Of a stretch of 64,000 bases of DNA, positions 51,448 to 60,377 are shown piece by piece (the stretch's first letter is position 1; every line of letters begins with the position of its first letter). Source of the DNA: Deltaproteobacteria bacterium GWC2_55_46 (GTDB lineage Bacteria > Desulfobacterota > GWC2-55-46); assembly GCA_001595385.3 (NCBI GenBank), contig LVEI03000001.1, forward strand, positions 186,001 through 250,000, read 5' to 3'. Below the pieces are notes generated by a model. That model was not told where the DNA came from and searched no databases. It saw only the letters and a program-made list of their open reading frames with translations. The position numbers and the translations under genes are program-made.

Positions 51448-52936
51448 GATTTTGTACACAGGCATCCAGTCGGCAGTTTTAATCAGAAGGCTCAATTACG
51501 TAATCTTCGTATCCGTTCTCCTCGCGGCCGGGCTCGCCCCGGCGCTTTGTAGCGCCTTTGCCGGGATAGACGGCGCTGGCACACTCGTAGTGGTCCACCT
51601 CCTTGTCACAGCGTTCCTCGCCGCCTCGCTTGGATGGTTCAACCCCAGGGCGGCCCTGGTCTTCCTCATGCTGCTCCTTCCGTGGCAGCCTTTTTTCTCC
51701 ATGCCTTTCTCCGATGCCCTCGGGAGCACCGGCATAAAGCTCATCGTGGCGACAAAGGAAGTCTACGCGACGATATTCCTCTCGGTCCTTTTTTTAAAGA
51801 ACTCCAGAAAGGTCAGATGGGGCTATGCAGACATCGCCGCACTGGCCTTTATAGCGGCCTATGCCATCTATTTCATGAAGTCACCGGCTGGTGTCGCGCC
51901 AAGGATAGCCTCTTTCAAGGAAGGTCTCATGGTAGTATCTTTTTACCTGATAGGAAGGCTCACGCTCTTCTCAAGGGACGACATAACATGGATGCTCCGG
52001 ACGACCGTCGCAGTCGCTTTTTTTGTGGCGGCGTTCGGTTTTGTGGAAAGGTTCCTCTTTGACGGCCTCTCATGGAAGTATATAGGGGCCGTCGATTACC
52101 TCGAATCGAAGATGGATACCAGCCAGTTCGGCTCGATAGTCATAAACGACCTGCCGCTAAACTGGTTCACATACCTGGGAAACACCCCCGTAAGGCGCAT
52201 GGTCGGTCCAATAGGTGACGCCACCTCGCTTTCAAGGTTCCTGGCCTTGCCGGTGCTCGCCCTGATATATATGCGCTCCATTGCAGGGCGTTCACGCGTG
52301 GCTGTCCCAGTGCGCCTTGTGCTCCTTTTCTTCCTTGGCTCAGCCCTTGCGCTGACGCTCGGCAGGGGCGGGCAGGTCATCCTGATAGGCGGTCTCCTTG
52401 TGCTTATCTTCGCGAGAAGGCCGGTCGTGGCGCTTTTGATAGCCGCGCCTCTTGTCCTTGCCCTTCTCGCCGAGCTTGCCATCTTTGACCCCCAGAGCGG
52501 GTCGGCGATACGCCACATGGCCGGGCTCGAGAAGGGTGTAGGCGCGCTCTTTGACTCGCCGCTTGGCAACGGTCTCGGCACCTCAGGTCAGATGGCGGTG
52601 CTCTACGGGAAGGTCGATGTAAAGGTCTCGGAGAGCTACATAGGCTCGCTTGCCTTCCAGATGGGACTCCCCGGGGTGCTATTATATACGCTCTTTTTTA
52701 CGCTCATCTCGGCGTATTTTCTGAGGGCGTACCGCCTGTGCAGGCGTACCACTGAAAGCTGGGCGATGCCGCTTCTCGCGTTCACGATCTCGTCAGGCAT
52801 TTTTTTTACATCCATACTCGCGAACTCCGCGATTGCGCCTATCTCGTCAGGACTGTCGCTTATTTTCTGCGGGGCAGTAAAGGGCGCGCTCGACCATGAG
52901 CGCGCCAAGGAAACCCTGAAAGGTAAAGTCATATGA
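51437..52936 (+). CDS. Wzy/O-antigen ligase-like membrane protein
   Basis: 499 residues with about 12 membrane helices and a large periplasmic loop containing VRRMVGPIGDATSLSRFLAL and the Arg-rich LTLGRGGQVILIGGLLVL. It polymerises or ligates undecaprenyl-linked units. The frame starts at TTG 51437, overlapping the previous gene by 11 nt; a TTG at 51452, just after that stop and after AGGTAGGA, is an equally good start. It is the likely polymerase of this cluster, since Wzx and Wzz are also present. Confidence 0.83.
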   Translation: MAGRILYTGIQSAVLIRRLNYVIFVSVLLAAGLAPALCSAFAGIDGAGTLVVVHLLVTAFLAASLGWFNPRAALVFLMLLLPWQPFFSMPFSDALGSTGIKLIVATKEVYATIFLSVLFLKNSRKVRWGYADIAALAFIAAYAIYFMKSPAGVAPRIASFKEGLMVVSFYLIGRLTLFSRDDITWMLRTTVAVAFFVAAFGFVERFLFDGLSWKYIGAVDYLESKMDTSQFGSIVINDLPLNWFTYLGNTPVRRMVGPIGDATSLSRFLALPVLALIYMRSIAGRSRVAVPVRLVLLFFLGSALALTLGRGGQVILIGGLLVLIFARRPVVALLIAAPLVLALLAELAIFDPQSGSAIRHMAGLEKGVGALFDSPLGNGLGTSGQMAVLYGKVDVKVSESYIGSLAFQMGLPGVLLYTLFFTLISAYFLRAYRLCRRTTESWAMPLLAFTISSGIFFTSILANSAIAPISSGLSLIFCGAVKGALDHERAKETLKGKVI

Positions 52937-53925
52937 TAGCTCAGCTTACCCCTCTCTATATAAAGACCAGGCCCGCAAAGCTGTTCTCAAGGCTTGTAAG
53001 CTACGCCCTTTTCGAGGGGAGGCCGCTTACCACAAAGGGGCGCTGGATAAACCCGCTGGTCTTCAGTCTCCTTGCCATGGAAAAGAAGCTCCCGCAGATG
53101 AGGAAGGTAGTAAAGCCGATATTCATAATCGGCTCCGGCAGGAGCGGCAGCACCATACTTGGAACGCTTCTTTCAATGCACAGGGATATAGGCTTCCTGA
53201 ACGAGCCCAAGGCCATCTGGCATACGCTATATCCCTATGAGGACGTGATCGGCAACTATACCGGCATGAAGGCATCTTACAGGCTCGACGCCGCCGTTGC
53301 TACACATGATTTAAAGAAGGCGGCGCACAGGATCTTCGGCGCGTACCTGGCGGCGACCGCCTCGCGGAGGCTGGTTGACAAGTACCCTGAGCTTGTCTTC
53401 AGGGTCCCGTTTGTACAATCCATCTTCCCTGACGCCAAATTCATATTCCTCATTAGGAACGGATGGGATACCTGCTCGTCGATAGAGAACTGGTCTAAAA
53501 AGCACGGCGTGGAATCAGGGCCGGAACTGCACGACTGGTGGGGGAAGGACAACCGGAAGTGGGACCTTATGGTAAAAGAACTGGTCGCCGCTGACCCTGA
53601 CCTCTCGAAGTCTTTTGATGAAATCTCTGCCTTAAATGACCACACCCAGATGGCCGCGGTCGAGTGGGTCGTTACGATGAGGGCCGGCCTTGAGGAGAAG
53701 GAGAGGTCGCCCGATTCGATACACATCTTCAAGTACGAGGACCTCTGTAACAGGCCAGAAGAGGCACTCGACGGGCTTCTCAGGTTTTGCGAGCTTGAAA
53801 GCGACGACAAGTTTCTTTCATACGCCCGCGCCGTCCTTAAGCCCAACCCCACATACAAGCGCTTCGATCTGCACCGGGCGGTGCTTCCGGCATTCATGGA
53901 TACTCTCGCGAGAGCAGGATATTAG
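52933..53925 (+). CDS. Second PAPS-dependent sulfotransferase
   Basis: 330 residues. The PAPS loop is FIIGSGRSGSTILGTLLSMH and the 3'-phosphate segment FIFLIRNGWDTCSSIENWSK; a Trp-rich acceptor region (LHDWWGKDNRKWDLM) and IFKYEDLCNRPEEALDGLL follow, as in Sulfotransfer_1/3 proteins. It begins in an ATGA overlap with the Wzy-like gene. Different from the first sulfotransferase in its acceptor half, so two sulfation sites are possible. Confidence 0.9.
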   Translation: MIAQLTPLYIKTRPAKLFSRLVSYALFEGRPLTTKGRWINPLVFSLLAMEKKLPQMRKVVKPIFIIGSGRSGSTILGTLLSMHRDIGFLNEPKAIWHTLYPYEDVIGNYTGMKASYRLDAAVATHDLKKAAHRIFGAYLAATASRRLVDKYPELVFRVPFVQSIFPDAKFIFLIRNGWDTCSSIENWSKKHGVESGPELHDWWGKDNRKWDLMVKELVAADPDLSKSFDEISALNDHTQMAAVEWVVTMRAGLEEKERSPDSIHIFKYEDLCNRPEEALDGLLRFCELESDDKFLSYARAVLKPNPTYKRFDLHRAVLPAFMDTLARAGY

Positions 53926-55077
53926 ATGGCAGAGGCGCCTCTCATTTCAGCGATAATCGAGCCTGTCGGCGGCCACGGCGGGATGAACTATTACGACTAC
54001 GGACTTTGTAAGGGGCTTGCCTCCGCCGGCGTGAAGCCCGTTCTCTATACCTGTGATTCGACCGTCATAGACAGGGCGCGTCCGTTTGAGACCAGGCTTT
54101 TATTCCGCGGTATCTGGGGGAACGGAGGAAAGCTCGGCAGGGGATTAAAATATTTAAGGGGGTTCGTCTTATCGCTCCGTGACGCCCGCAAACGGGGCTG
54201 CCGGATAGCTCATTTCCATTTTTTTCACACCACGGCCCTTGAGCTTGCAATGATAACGCTCGCAAGGCTCTACGGCCTTAAAACCGTTATTACGGTCCAT
54301 GACGTTGAGAGCTTCTCAAAAGGCTCCTCAAAGCGTTTGGCTAAAAGGGTGTTCGGCGGAGCGGACCTGCTCATAGTGCATAACAGGATAAGCCTGGAAG
54401 CGCTTGCAGCCATTATCCCGTCAGCGCTCTCCAGGGCCAAGGTCATACCGCATGGGAATTATATGGATTTTGTGAAACCAGTTTCGAGGGAAGAGGCCTT
54501 CAAAAAGATCGGCCTTGACGCTGCCGGGCCTGTGCTTCTTTTCTGGGGGCAGATAAAAAAGGTAAAGGGGCTGGATATCCTTATATCAGCCCTGCCTCAG
54601 GTGGTGAAGCGCTTTCCCGGATTAAAGCTCGTCATAGCCGGCAAGGTCTGGAAAGACGACTTCTCGGTCTACGGCTCGGCCATAGAGGCTCATGGCCTCA
54701 AGGACAATGTAGCCGCGCATATAAGGTATATACCTGATGAGATGGCCCCATACTACTTCAGCGCCGCCGACATTGTCGTGCTTCCATACAGGAAGATATA
54801 TCAGAGCGGAGTGCTCCTCATGGCCTTAAGCTACGGCAAGGCTGTAGTCGCCTCAGACCTGCCCGGCATGACAGAAATAATAGATGATGGCGTTGACGGG
54901 TTTACCTTCAGAAGCGAAGAGCCTGAGGACCTTGCAAGGCGTGTTATCGAAGCCTTATCAGATAAGGACGCATTGAAAAGAGTAGCCTCGGCAGGACTGC
55001 GCAAGGCTACCGACGGCTTCAGCTGGGCTCGTATAGGCGAGAGGACGGCTGAGGCGTACAGGGGCATCCTCGATTGA
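53926..55077 (+). CDS. Family 4 (GT-B) glycosyltransferase
   Basis: 383 residues. N-terminal acceptor domain begins ISAIIEPVGGHGGMNYYDYG; donor domain has LLFWGQIKKVKGLDILISAL and VLPYRKIYQSGVLLMALSYG, the GT4 Glu/Ser region. The ATG follows the previous stop directly. Adds one sugar of the repeat unit. Substrate unknown. Confidence 0.9.
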   Translation: MAEAPLISAIIEPVGGHGGMNYYDYGLCKGLASAGVKPVLYTCDSTVIDRARPFETRLLFRGIWGNGGKLGRGLKYLRGFVLSLRDARKRGCRIAHFHFFHTTALELAMITLARLYGLKTVITVHDVESFSKGSSKRLAKRVFGGADLLIVHNRISLEALAAIIPSALSRAKVIPHGNYMDFVKPVSREEAFKKIGLDAAGPVLLFWGQIKKVKGLDILISALPQVVKRFPGLKLVIAGKVWKDDFSVYGSAIEAHGLKDNVAAHIRYIPDEMAPYYFSAADIVVLPYRKIYQSGVLLMALSYGKAVVASDLPGMTEIIDDGVDGFTFRSEEPEDLARRVIEALSDKDALKRVASAGLRKATDGFSWARIGERTAEAYRGILD

Positions 55078-55088
55078 AGCAGGCCTCG

Positions 55089-56228
55089 ATGAAGATAGCC
55101 ATGATAGGCACGCGCGGCGTGCCGGCGAATTACGGCGGGTTTGAGACCTGCGTCGAAGAGCTTGGCCAGAGGCTCGTTCGGATGGGGCACGAGGTCACGG
55201 TATACTGCCGCAAGGGATATTATAAAGAGCAACCGCCAGTCTACCTTGGTATGAGCCTTGTCTATCTTCCCAACCTTAAGTACAAGAGCCTCGACACACT
55301 TTCGCATACGTCCCTTTCGATGCTCCACGCGCTTGTGCGCCCCTTCGACGTTCTGATGGTCTTTAACGCCGCCAACAGCCCCACGCTTATCCTTCCCAGG
55401 CTCATGCGCAGGAAGACGGCGATCAATACCGACGGCCTTGAGTGGAAGCGCGGCAAGTGGGGTAATGCCGCCAAACGGTACTATAAGTTCTCAGAGTGGC
55501 TCTCGACAAAATTCGCCGACAGGGTGGTGGCCGATTCAAGGGGCATACAGGAATATTATAGAAAGACCTATGGCGCCGAGAGCTGTTTTATAGCTTACGG
55601 GGCTTATCCTGGCGAGAGCAGGGAGCCGGATAGGATAAGGCAGTTCGGTATTGAAAGGGGAGGGTACTTCCTGCAGGTAACGCGCTTTGAGCCTGAGAAC
55701 AACCCGCTTCTTACGATACAGGCGTACAAAAGGCTCAGAACAGACAAGAAGCTCGTCATAGTGGGCGCAAGCAGGTACCCAGGCGATTACGCGAGAAAGA
55801 TATTAAGTGAAGCCGAAGGGAACAGTAATATAATCCTTCCCGGCGCTATCTATGAAAAGGAGCTCCTTGACGAGATATGGTGCAACTGCTTCGCCTATGT
55901 CCACGGCAACGAGGTCGGCGGCACCAATCCGGCCCTTTTGCAGGCGATGGCGAACGGCTGTTTCACCCTGGCGATAGACGTAAGCTTCAGCAGGGACGTT
56001 CTCGGCGATTGCGGCCTCTATTTCAGCAAAGACGCAAAAAGCCTTGCTGATAAGATGTCGTGGGCCCTTTATAACGATAAGAGCGGCGCGCTCCAGGGAT
56101 ACGGGGAGATGGCGCGCGAGAGGATAAAAATGAGCTACAGCTGGGATAAGGTGGCAACAGACTATGAGGGGCTCTTCAGGGGGCTTCTGAAAAATAAAGG
56201 CTCAAACGGAAGGATTAAAAATGATTGA
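55089..56228 (+). CDS. GT4-type glycosyltransferase with DUF1972 N-terminus
   Basis: 379 residues from the ATG at 55089; the frame opens with a TTG at 55074 inside the previous gene. The start MKIAMIGTRGVPANYGGFET is the typical DUF1972 signature of rhamnosyl- or glucosyl-type transferases; the donor half has LQVTRFEPENNPLLTIQAYK and YVHGNEVGGTNPALLQAMAN. It ends with an 8-nt overlap with cysQ. Sugar specificity unknown. Confidence 0.9.
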   Translation: MKIAMIGTRGVPANYGGFETCVEELGQRLVRMGHEVTVYCRKGYYKEQPPVYLGMSLVYLPNLKYKSLDTLSHTSLSMLHALVRPFDVLMVFNAANSPTLILPRLMRRKTAINTDGLEWKRGKWGNAAKRYYKFSEWLSTKFADRVVADSRGIQEYYRKTYGAESCFIAYGAYPGESREPDRIRQFGIERGGYFLQVTRFEPENNPLLTIQAYKRLRTDKKLVIVGASRYPGDYARKILSEAEGNSNIILPGAIYEKELLDEIWCNCFAYVHGNEVGGTNPALLQAMANGCFTLAIDVSFSRDVLGDCGLYFSKDAKSLADKMSWALYNDKSGALQGYGEMARERIKMSYSWDKVATDYEGLFRGLLKNKGSNGRIKND

Positions 56229-57000
56229 GAAGATAATCGGGATAGCCAAAAAAGCAGGCGCAGAGATAATGGAGGTCTACTCCGGCGAGATATCTGTCGA
56301 GTACAAGGACGACCGTTCACCCCTTACGCTTGCCGACAGGAGATCGCACAGGGTCATAGAGAAAGGGCTTAAAGAGCTGGCCCCGGAGATACCGGTCATA
56401 TCCGAAGAGGGAGCCCTTGTCGATTACAGCGTAAGGAAGGATTACGCCCGCTTCTGGCTCGTTGATCCGCTTGACGGCACAAAGGAGTTCATAAAGAGGA
56501 ATGGCGAGTTCACGGTCAATATAGCCCTTATAGAGGGAGACCTGCCTGTACTGGGCGTAATATACGCGCCAGCAAAGGGGCTATTGTACTACGCGGGAAA
56601 GGGTACGGGGGCTTTCAAGGAAGTGGATGGACTACAGGCGCGCCCAATCGTATCCGAACTTCCGCCAGGGCATGGGATAAGGGCGGTGGTAAGCAGGTCC
56701 CATCCTTCAGCCGAAATTGAGGAGTTCCTCAAGGGCTACAGTGTGGCGAGCAGTGTTGAGGCAGGAAGCTCTCTTAAGTTCTGCCTTGTGGCTGAAGGCT
56801 CGGCCGACCTCTATCCGAGGTTCGGCGAGACATGGGAATGGGACACAGCCGCGGGACACGCTATAGCCTCGGAAGCCGGGGCTGTAGTCACTCTTCCTGA
56901 CTCTGGAGAACTGACTTACAATAAAGAGAATCTCAAGAACCCAGGGTTCATAGTAGCCGCTGCAGGAGTGCCCGTAAAATCACGCGGGCAGGCGAAATAA
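56221..57000 (+). CDS. cysQ: 3'(2'),5'-bisphosphate nucleotidase CysQ
   Basis: 259 residues of the inositol-monophosphatase superfamily. Metal-binding motifs: PVISEEGA (Glu), WLVDPLDGTKEFIKRNGEF (DPxDGT) and GETWEWDTAAGHAIASEAG (WDxAAG). It removes the 3'-phosphate from PAP, the inhibitory product of sulfotransferases, so its place at the end of an operon with two sulfotransferases is functionally coherent. Inositol monophosphatase is less likely because of the CysQ-type KEFIKRNGEFTVNIALI segment. Confidence 0.92.
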   Translation: MIEKIIGIAKKAGAEIMEVYSGEISVEYKDDRSPLTLADRRSHRVIEKGLKELAPEIPVISEEGALVDYSVRKDYARFWLVDPLDGTKEFIKRNGEFTVNIALIEGDLPVLGVIYAPAKGLLYYAGKGTGAFKEVDGLQARPIVSELPPGHGIRAVVSRSHPSAEIEEFLKGYSVASSVEAGSSLKFCLVAEGSADLYPRFGETWEWDTAAGHAIASEAGAVVTLPDSGELTYNKENLKNPGFIVAAAGVPVKSRGQAK

Positions 57001-57005
57001 TGCCC

Positions 57006-57033
57006 TTGACTTTTTTTTTGGTTATGTTATTTA
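57006..57033 (+). promoter_or_regulatory. Possible tRNA-Gly promoter with dyad
   Basis: TTGACT at 57006-57011 and TATTTA at 57028-57033, 16 nt apart, 80-90 nt upstream of the tRNA. The perfect inverted repeat GGTTAT-N7-ATAACC (57020-57038) overlaps the -10 region and could be an operator. Weak. Confidence 0.35.
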
Positions 57034-57118
57034 TAACCTTGTTATCGGAACCCGTACGGCATTATTAATGCCTTTCAGGTCCTCCCGATCAAATAACTTA
57101 AAATAGAGAAACACCTCC

Positions 57119-57194
57119 GCGGGAGTAGCTCAGTTGGTAGAGCGCAACCTTGCCAAGGTTGAGGTCGCGGGTTCGAGACCCGTCTCCCGCTCCA
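57119..57194 (+). tRNA. tRNA-Gly (GCC)
   Basis: A complete cloverleaf: acceptor GCGGGAG pairs with CTCCCGC, D-arm with AGCTCAGTTGGTAGAGC, anticodon stem CAACC/GGTTG around loop TTGCCAA (anticodon GCC at 57152-57154), T-arm GCGGGTTCGAGACCCGT, discriminator T, and an encoded CCA (57192-57194). No integrase or duplicated tRNA end was found beside it. Confidence 0.97.
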
Positions 57195-57235
57195 TTTCTT
57201 TTGCACACCCAAGTCCATTTACGCAAGGTCCGGCC

Positions 57236-57667
57236 ATGCAGCCAGTAAACAAAATGGGCGCGCTCAAGTCCTACATCGACGCGAAGGGGCTTAAATCGAC
57301 CTCTCAGCGCGACTTCATCGCAGATACCTTCTTCAGGACCACAACACACATAAGCCTCGATGAGCTCCTCAAAAGGGTGAGGAGAAAGACCCCGAATATC
57401 GGCTACGCCACCGTCTACAGGACCATGAAGCTCCTGACCGAGTGCGGCCTGGCGATAGCCAGGCAGTTCGGTGACGGGCAGACCAGGTACGAGAACCTCC
57501 CTGCTGACGGACATCACGACCATATCATCTGCATAAAGTGCTCGAAGATAGCCGAATTCCACAACCAGAAGATAGAACAGCTGCAGATGGAAGCCGCCAA
57601 GAAGCTCGGGTTTACCGTCATTAACCACAAGCTCGAGCTTTACGGCTACTGCCCTGACTGCGGCTGA
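57236..57667 (+). CDS. Fur-family metal-dependent repressor
   Basis: 143 residues from the ATG at 57236 with AAGG 7 nt upstream; the longer frame runs through the tRNA gene and is not real. Winged helix: KGLKSTSQRDFIADTF and NIGYATVYRTMKLLTECGL. Metal residues: GHHDHIICIKCSKIAEF (regulatory His cluster and first CxxC) and YGYCPDCG (second CxxC). It lies 41 nt after tRNA-Gly and 48 nt before feoB, so Fur-type iron control of feoB is likely; a Zur or PerR identity cannot be excluded from sequence alone. Confidence 0.93.
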   Translation: MQPVNKMGALKSYIDAKGLKSTSQRDFIADTFFRTTTHISLDELLKRVRRKTPNIGYATVYRTMKLLTECGLAIARQFGDGQTRYENLPADGHHDHIICIKCSKIAEFHNQKIEQLQMEAAKKLGFTVINHKLELYGYCPDCG

Positions 57668-57678
57668 TTATTTTTGGA

Positions 57679-57706
57679 TTATCATTGAAAATGAAAGTTA
57701 TTATCA
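57679..57706 (+). promoter_or_regulatory. Candidate Fur box before feoB
   Basis: In the 48-nt gap between the Fur-family gene and feoB lies TGAAAAT-N7-ATTATCA (57686-57706), a dyad with one mismatch that resembles the TGATAAT / ATTATCA arms of the Fur consensus. It overlaps a second small dyad TCATT-GAA-AATGA (57682-57694). The region is AT-rich. Confidence 0.5.
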
Positions 57707-57715
57707 TCTAAAGGC

Positions 57716-59695
57716 ATGCACGGACACGGAAATAAGAGCGAAGCCGCCGCAGGCGGGTCTTTGGTGCTCGTGGGCAACCCGAACGTGGGCAAAAGCGTCA
57801 TATTCGGCGCGCTCACCGGCAGGTACGCCACAGTCTCCAATTACCCCGGCACCTCAGTTGAGATCTCCCGCGGGCAGGCCCGCTTCGGCGAGAAAAGGCT
57901 CGGCATAATCGACAGCCCCGGCGTAAACAGCCTCGTGCCGATGTCAGAGGACGAGAGGGTCACAAGGGATATACTCATGACCGGGGACGTAGACTGCGCG
58001 CTCCAGGTCATGGACTCCAAGAACTTGAGAAGGAGCCTCCTTATTACCCTCCAGCTTATAGAGATGGGGCTGCCGGTGACCCTCGCCCTCAACATGTACG
58101 ATGAGGCCGGGGAAAGGGGCATCAAGATCGACATGGCGGGGCTCGCGTCTGTTCTGGGCCTCAAGGTAATACCAACGATTGCCACCCAGAGGTGGAACCT
58201 TGACAAGCTCGAGGCAGCCTTTTATAACCGTGATATCCCTTCAGCCTCCCTCGTCCGGTACCATGAGGCCATAGAAGACGGGATAAGGAAGATCGAGCCC
58301 CTTATCCCGGGCTGCCGCATCTCTGCAAGGTCGGTAGCCATAATGCTCATCTCCGGCGACACGACCCTTAAGCCGTGGCTCTCCAGGTCGTTCAGCCCCG
58401 AAGGGCTTAAAACAATAGAGTACGCGCGCGCCTCTGTCCAGGCAAGGTTCCCTGAGCCTGTAGGCTACATCATAAACCGTACCAGGCTCAGGGTTGTCGA
58501 TTCGCTGGTGTCAAAGGTAGTGAGCCAGGAGACCCTCGGCAAGGGCAAGATAGCTACTTTCCTGGGCTCTGTTACCATGCACCCGCTCTGGGGCATACCC
58601 ATACTCATAGCGGTCCTCCTTTTCATGTACGAGTTCGTTGGCGTCCTCGGCGCCGGCGTAAGCGTTAACTTTCTTGAATCGGTCGTCTTCGGCGAGTACC
58701 TCAACCCCTGGGCCGAACGTGTGGTCGGCTACGCCTTCGCGCCGGGGAGCTTCTTGTACGATATCATCGTCGGGGAGTACGGCATCGTGACGATGGCCTT
58801 CACATACGCCATCGCCATAATCCTTCCAATCGTAAGCTTCTTCTTCATATTCTTCAGCTTCCTCGAGGACTCGGGGTATCTCCCGAGGCTTGCCGTCATG
58901 GTAGACAGGGTATTCAAGATGATGGGCCTGAACGGCAAGGCCGTCCTCCCGATGGTGCTGGGACTTGGCTGCGACACCATGGCCACCATGACGACCAGGA
59001 TACTCGAATCGAGGAAGGAGAGGGTGATAGTCACGCTGCTCCTTGCCCTGGGGGTACCCTGTTCGGCGCAGATAGGCGTCATACTCGGCATGCTCGGGTC
59101 TATATCCTTTGCCGCTACGGTCCTCTGGGCCGGCATAGTGCTCATGGTGCTTTTCCTGGTCGGGCTCCTGGCCTCAAAGGTGCTCCCCGGCCAGTCGTCC
59201 GATTTTATACTCGAGATACCGCCGATGAGGATGCCGCAGCTGTCCAACATGGTGCTAAAGACGCTTGTGAGGGTCGAGTGGTATCTTAAAGAGGCGGTGC
59301 CTCTTTTTATAGTAGGCACCCTCGTCCTTTTCACGCTCGACAAGGCCAATGCCATCGGCGCGCTCCAAAAGGCCGCCTCTCCGGTCATAGTGACCCTTTT
59401 AGGCCTTCCGGCAGAAGCGACACAGGCCTTCATAGTCGGCTTTTTAAGGCGGGACTACGGGGCGGCTGGCCTTCTTTCCCTTCAGATGGACGGCCTGCTC
59501 GACCCGGTGCAGGTCGTCGTAAGCCTCGTCACCATGACGCTTTTCGTGCCGTGCATCGCGAATTTGCTGATGATAGTGAAGGAGAGGGGCCTTAAGGCCG
59601 CGTTCTGGATGTCTCTTTTCATATTCCCGTTCGCCATATTCGTAGGCGCGGTCGTGAACTTCGCCTTGAGATACTTTGGTGTTACGTTAAGGTAG
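57716..59695 (+). CDS. feoB: Ferrous iron transporter FeoB
   Basis: 659 residues. The N-terminal G domain shows G1 GNPNVGKS, a YPGTSVEISRGQ switch region, G3 DSPGVNSL and G4 NMYD, followed by a guanine-dissociation-inhibitor-like helical region. The membrane part has two Gate motifs (for example FFSFLEDSGYLPRLAVMVDR and LGLGCDTMATMTTRI) and VPCSAQIGVI. It imports Fe(II) through the inner membrane. It is shorter than the 773-residue E. coli protein at the C-terminus (FeoC-binding part). The only FeoA-like domain nearby is fused to the next gene's product. Confidence 0.95.
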   Translation: MHGHGNKSEAAAGGSLVLVGNPNVGKSVIFGALTGRYATVSNYPGTSVEISRGQARFGEKRLGIIDSPGVNSLVPMSEDERVTRDILMTGDVDCALQVMDSKNLRRSLLITLQLIEMGLPVTLALNMYDEAGERGIKIDMAGLASVLGLKVIPTIATQRWNLDKLEAAFYNRDIPSASLVRYHEAIEDGIRKIEPLIPGCRISARSVAIMLISGDTTLKPWLSRSFSPEGLKTIEYARASVQARFPEPVGYIINRTRLRVVDSLVSKVVSQETLGKGKIATFLGSVTMHPLWGIPILIAVLLFMYEFVGVLGAGVSVNFLESVVFGEYLNPWAERVVGYAFAPGSFLYDIIVGEYGIVTMAFTYAIAIILPIVSFFFIFFSFLEDSGYLPRLAVMVDRVFKMMGLNGKAVLPMVLGLGCDTMATMTTRILESRKERVIVTLLLALGVPCSAQIGVILGMLGSISFAATVLWAGIVLMVLFLVGLLASKVLPGQSSDFILEIPPMRMPQLSNMVLKTLVRVEWYLKEAVPLFIVGTLVLFTLDKANAIGALQKAASPVIVTLLGLPAEATQAFIVGFLRRDYGAAGLLSLQMDGLLDPVQVVVSLVTMTLFVPCIANLLMIVKERGLKAAFWMSLFIFPFAIFVGAVVNFALRYFGVTLR

Positions 59696-59704
59696 GGGGT
59701 TTTT

Positions 59705-60364
59705 ATGACGAAGGATAAGGCCGTAGACGAGGTCATGGAGTTTATCTGGTCCCAGAGGGAGTTGGGGAGCAGTTCGATAAAAGAGCTCCTTGGGATAGAC
59801 GAGGTCGCGGAAGAGGCCGATTTAAACACCCTTGAGAGGATGGTCAGCGGCGGCCTTGTGACGATTTACGGTGACTCCATCACGCTTACCTCTGAGGGCG
59901 AGAAGCTCGCCGAGGGGGCCATACGCCGCCACAGGCTGGCTGAAAGGCTCCTTACAGAGGTGCTCGCGATGACCGACGAGAACCTCGAGAAGAACGCCTG
60001 CTCTTTCGAGCACACGCTCTCTCCTGAGGTAACGGATTCCATATGCACGCTCCTCGGACATCCGCCCACGTGCCCGCACGGACTGCCCATCCCGAAAGGC
60101 GCTTGCTGCAAGAGGGCCAAGGACGAGCTAAAGCCCATAGTCCAGCAATTGAACGTGCTTGAAGTGGGAGAGACGGGCAGGATAATATTCATAGCCTCGA
60201 ACTCGCATATGAGGCTCGACAAGCTCGGCTCGCTCGGCATTGTGCCTGGGAGCAACGTCAGGGTCCACCAGAAGAGGCCGGCCTTTGTCATTCAGCTCGG
60301 AGAGACCACGCTGGCGCTCGACCCCGAGATAATAAAAGAGATATACGTTAGGAAGATAGAGTAG
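59705..60364 (+). CDS. DtxR/MntR-family regulator with C-terminal FeoA domain
   Basis: 219 residues. Winged helix at 5-70, dimerisation and metal-binding domain with RHRLAERLLTEVLAM, ACSFEHTLSPEVTDSI and HPPTCPHGLPIPKG (Cys/His/Glu ligands as in IdeR/DtxR), and an SH3-like FeoA domain at about 145-219 (LNVLEVGETGRIIFIASNSH, LGSLGIVPGSNVRVHQKRP). It lies 9 nt after feoB. It may sense iron or manganese and, through its FeoA part, also interact with FeoB; the latter is inference. Confidence 0.92.
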   Translation: MTKDKAVDEVMEFIWSQRELGSSSIKELLGIDEVAEEADLNTLERMVSGGLVTIYGDSITLTSEGEKLAEGAIRRHRLAERLLTEVLAMTDENLEKNACSFEHTLSPEVTDSICTLLGHPPTCPHGLPIPKGACCKRAKDELKPIVQQLNVLEVGETGRIIFIASNSHMRLDKLGSLGIVPGSNVRVHQKRPAFVIQLGETTLALDPEIIKEIYVRKIE

Positions 60365-60377
60365 TTTTTTAATACCA

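Noticed and set aside
57119-57194. tRNA-Gly as an integration site of a mobile element
   Set aside because: No integrase, no repeated tRNA 3' end and no change of gene character beside it.
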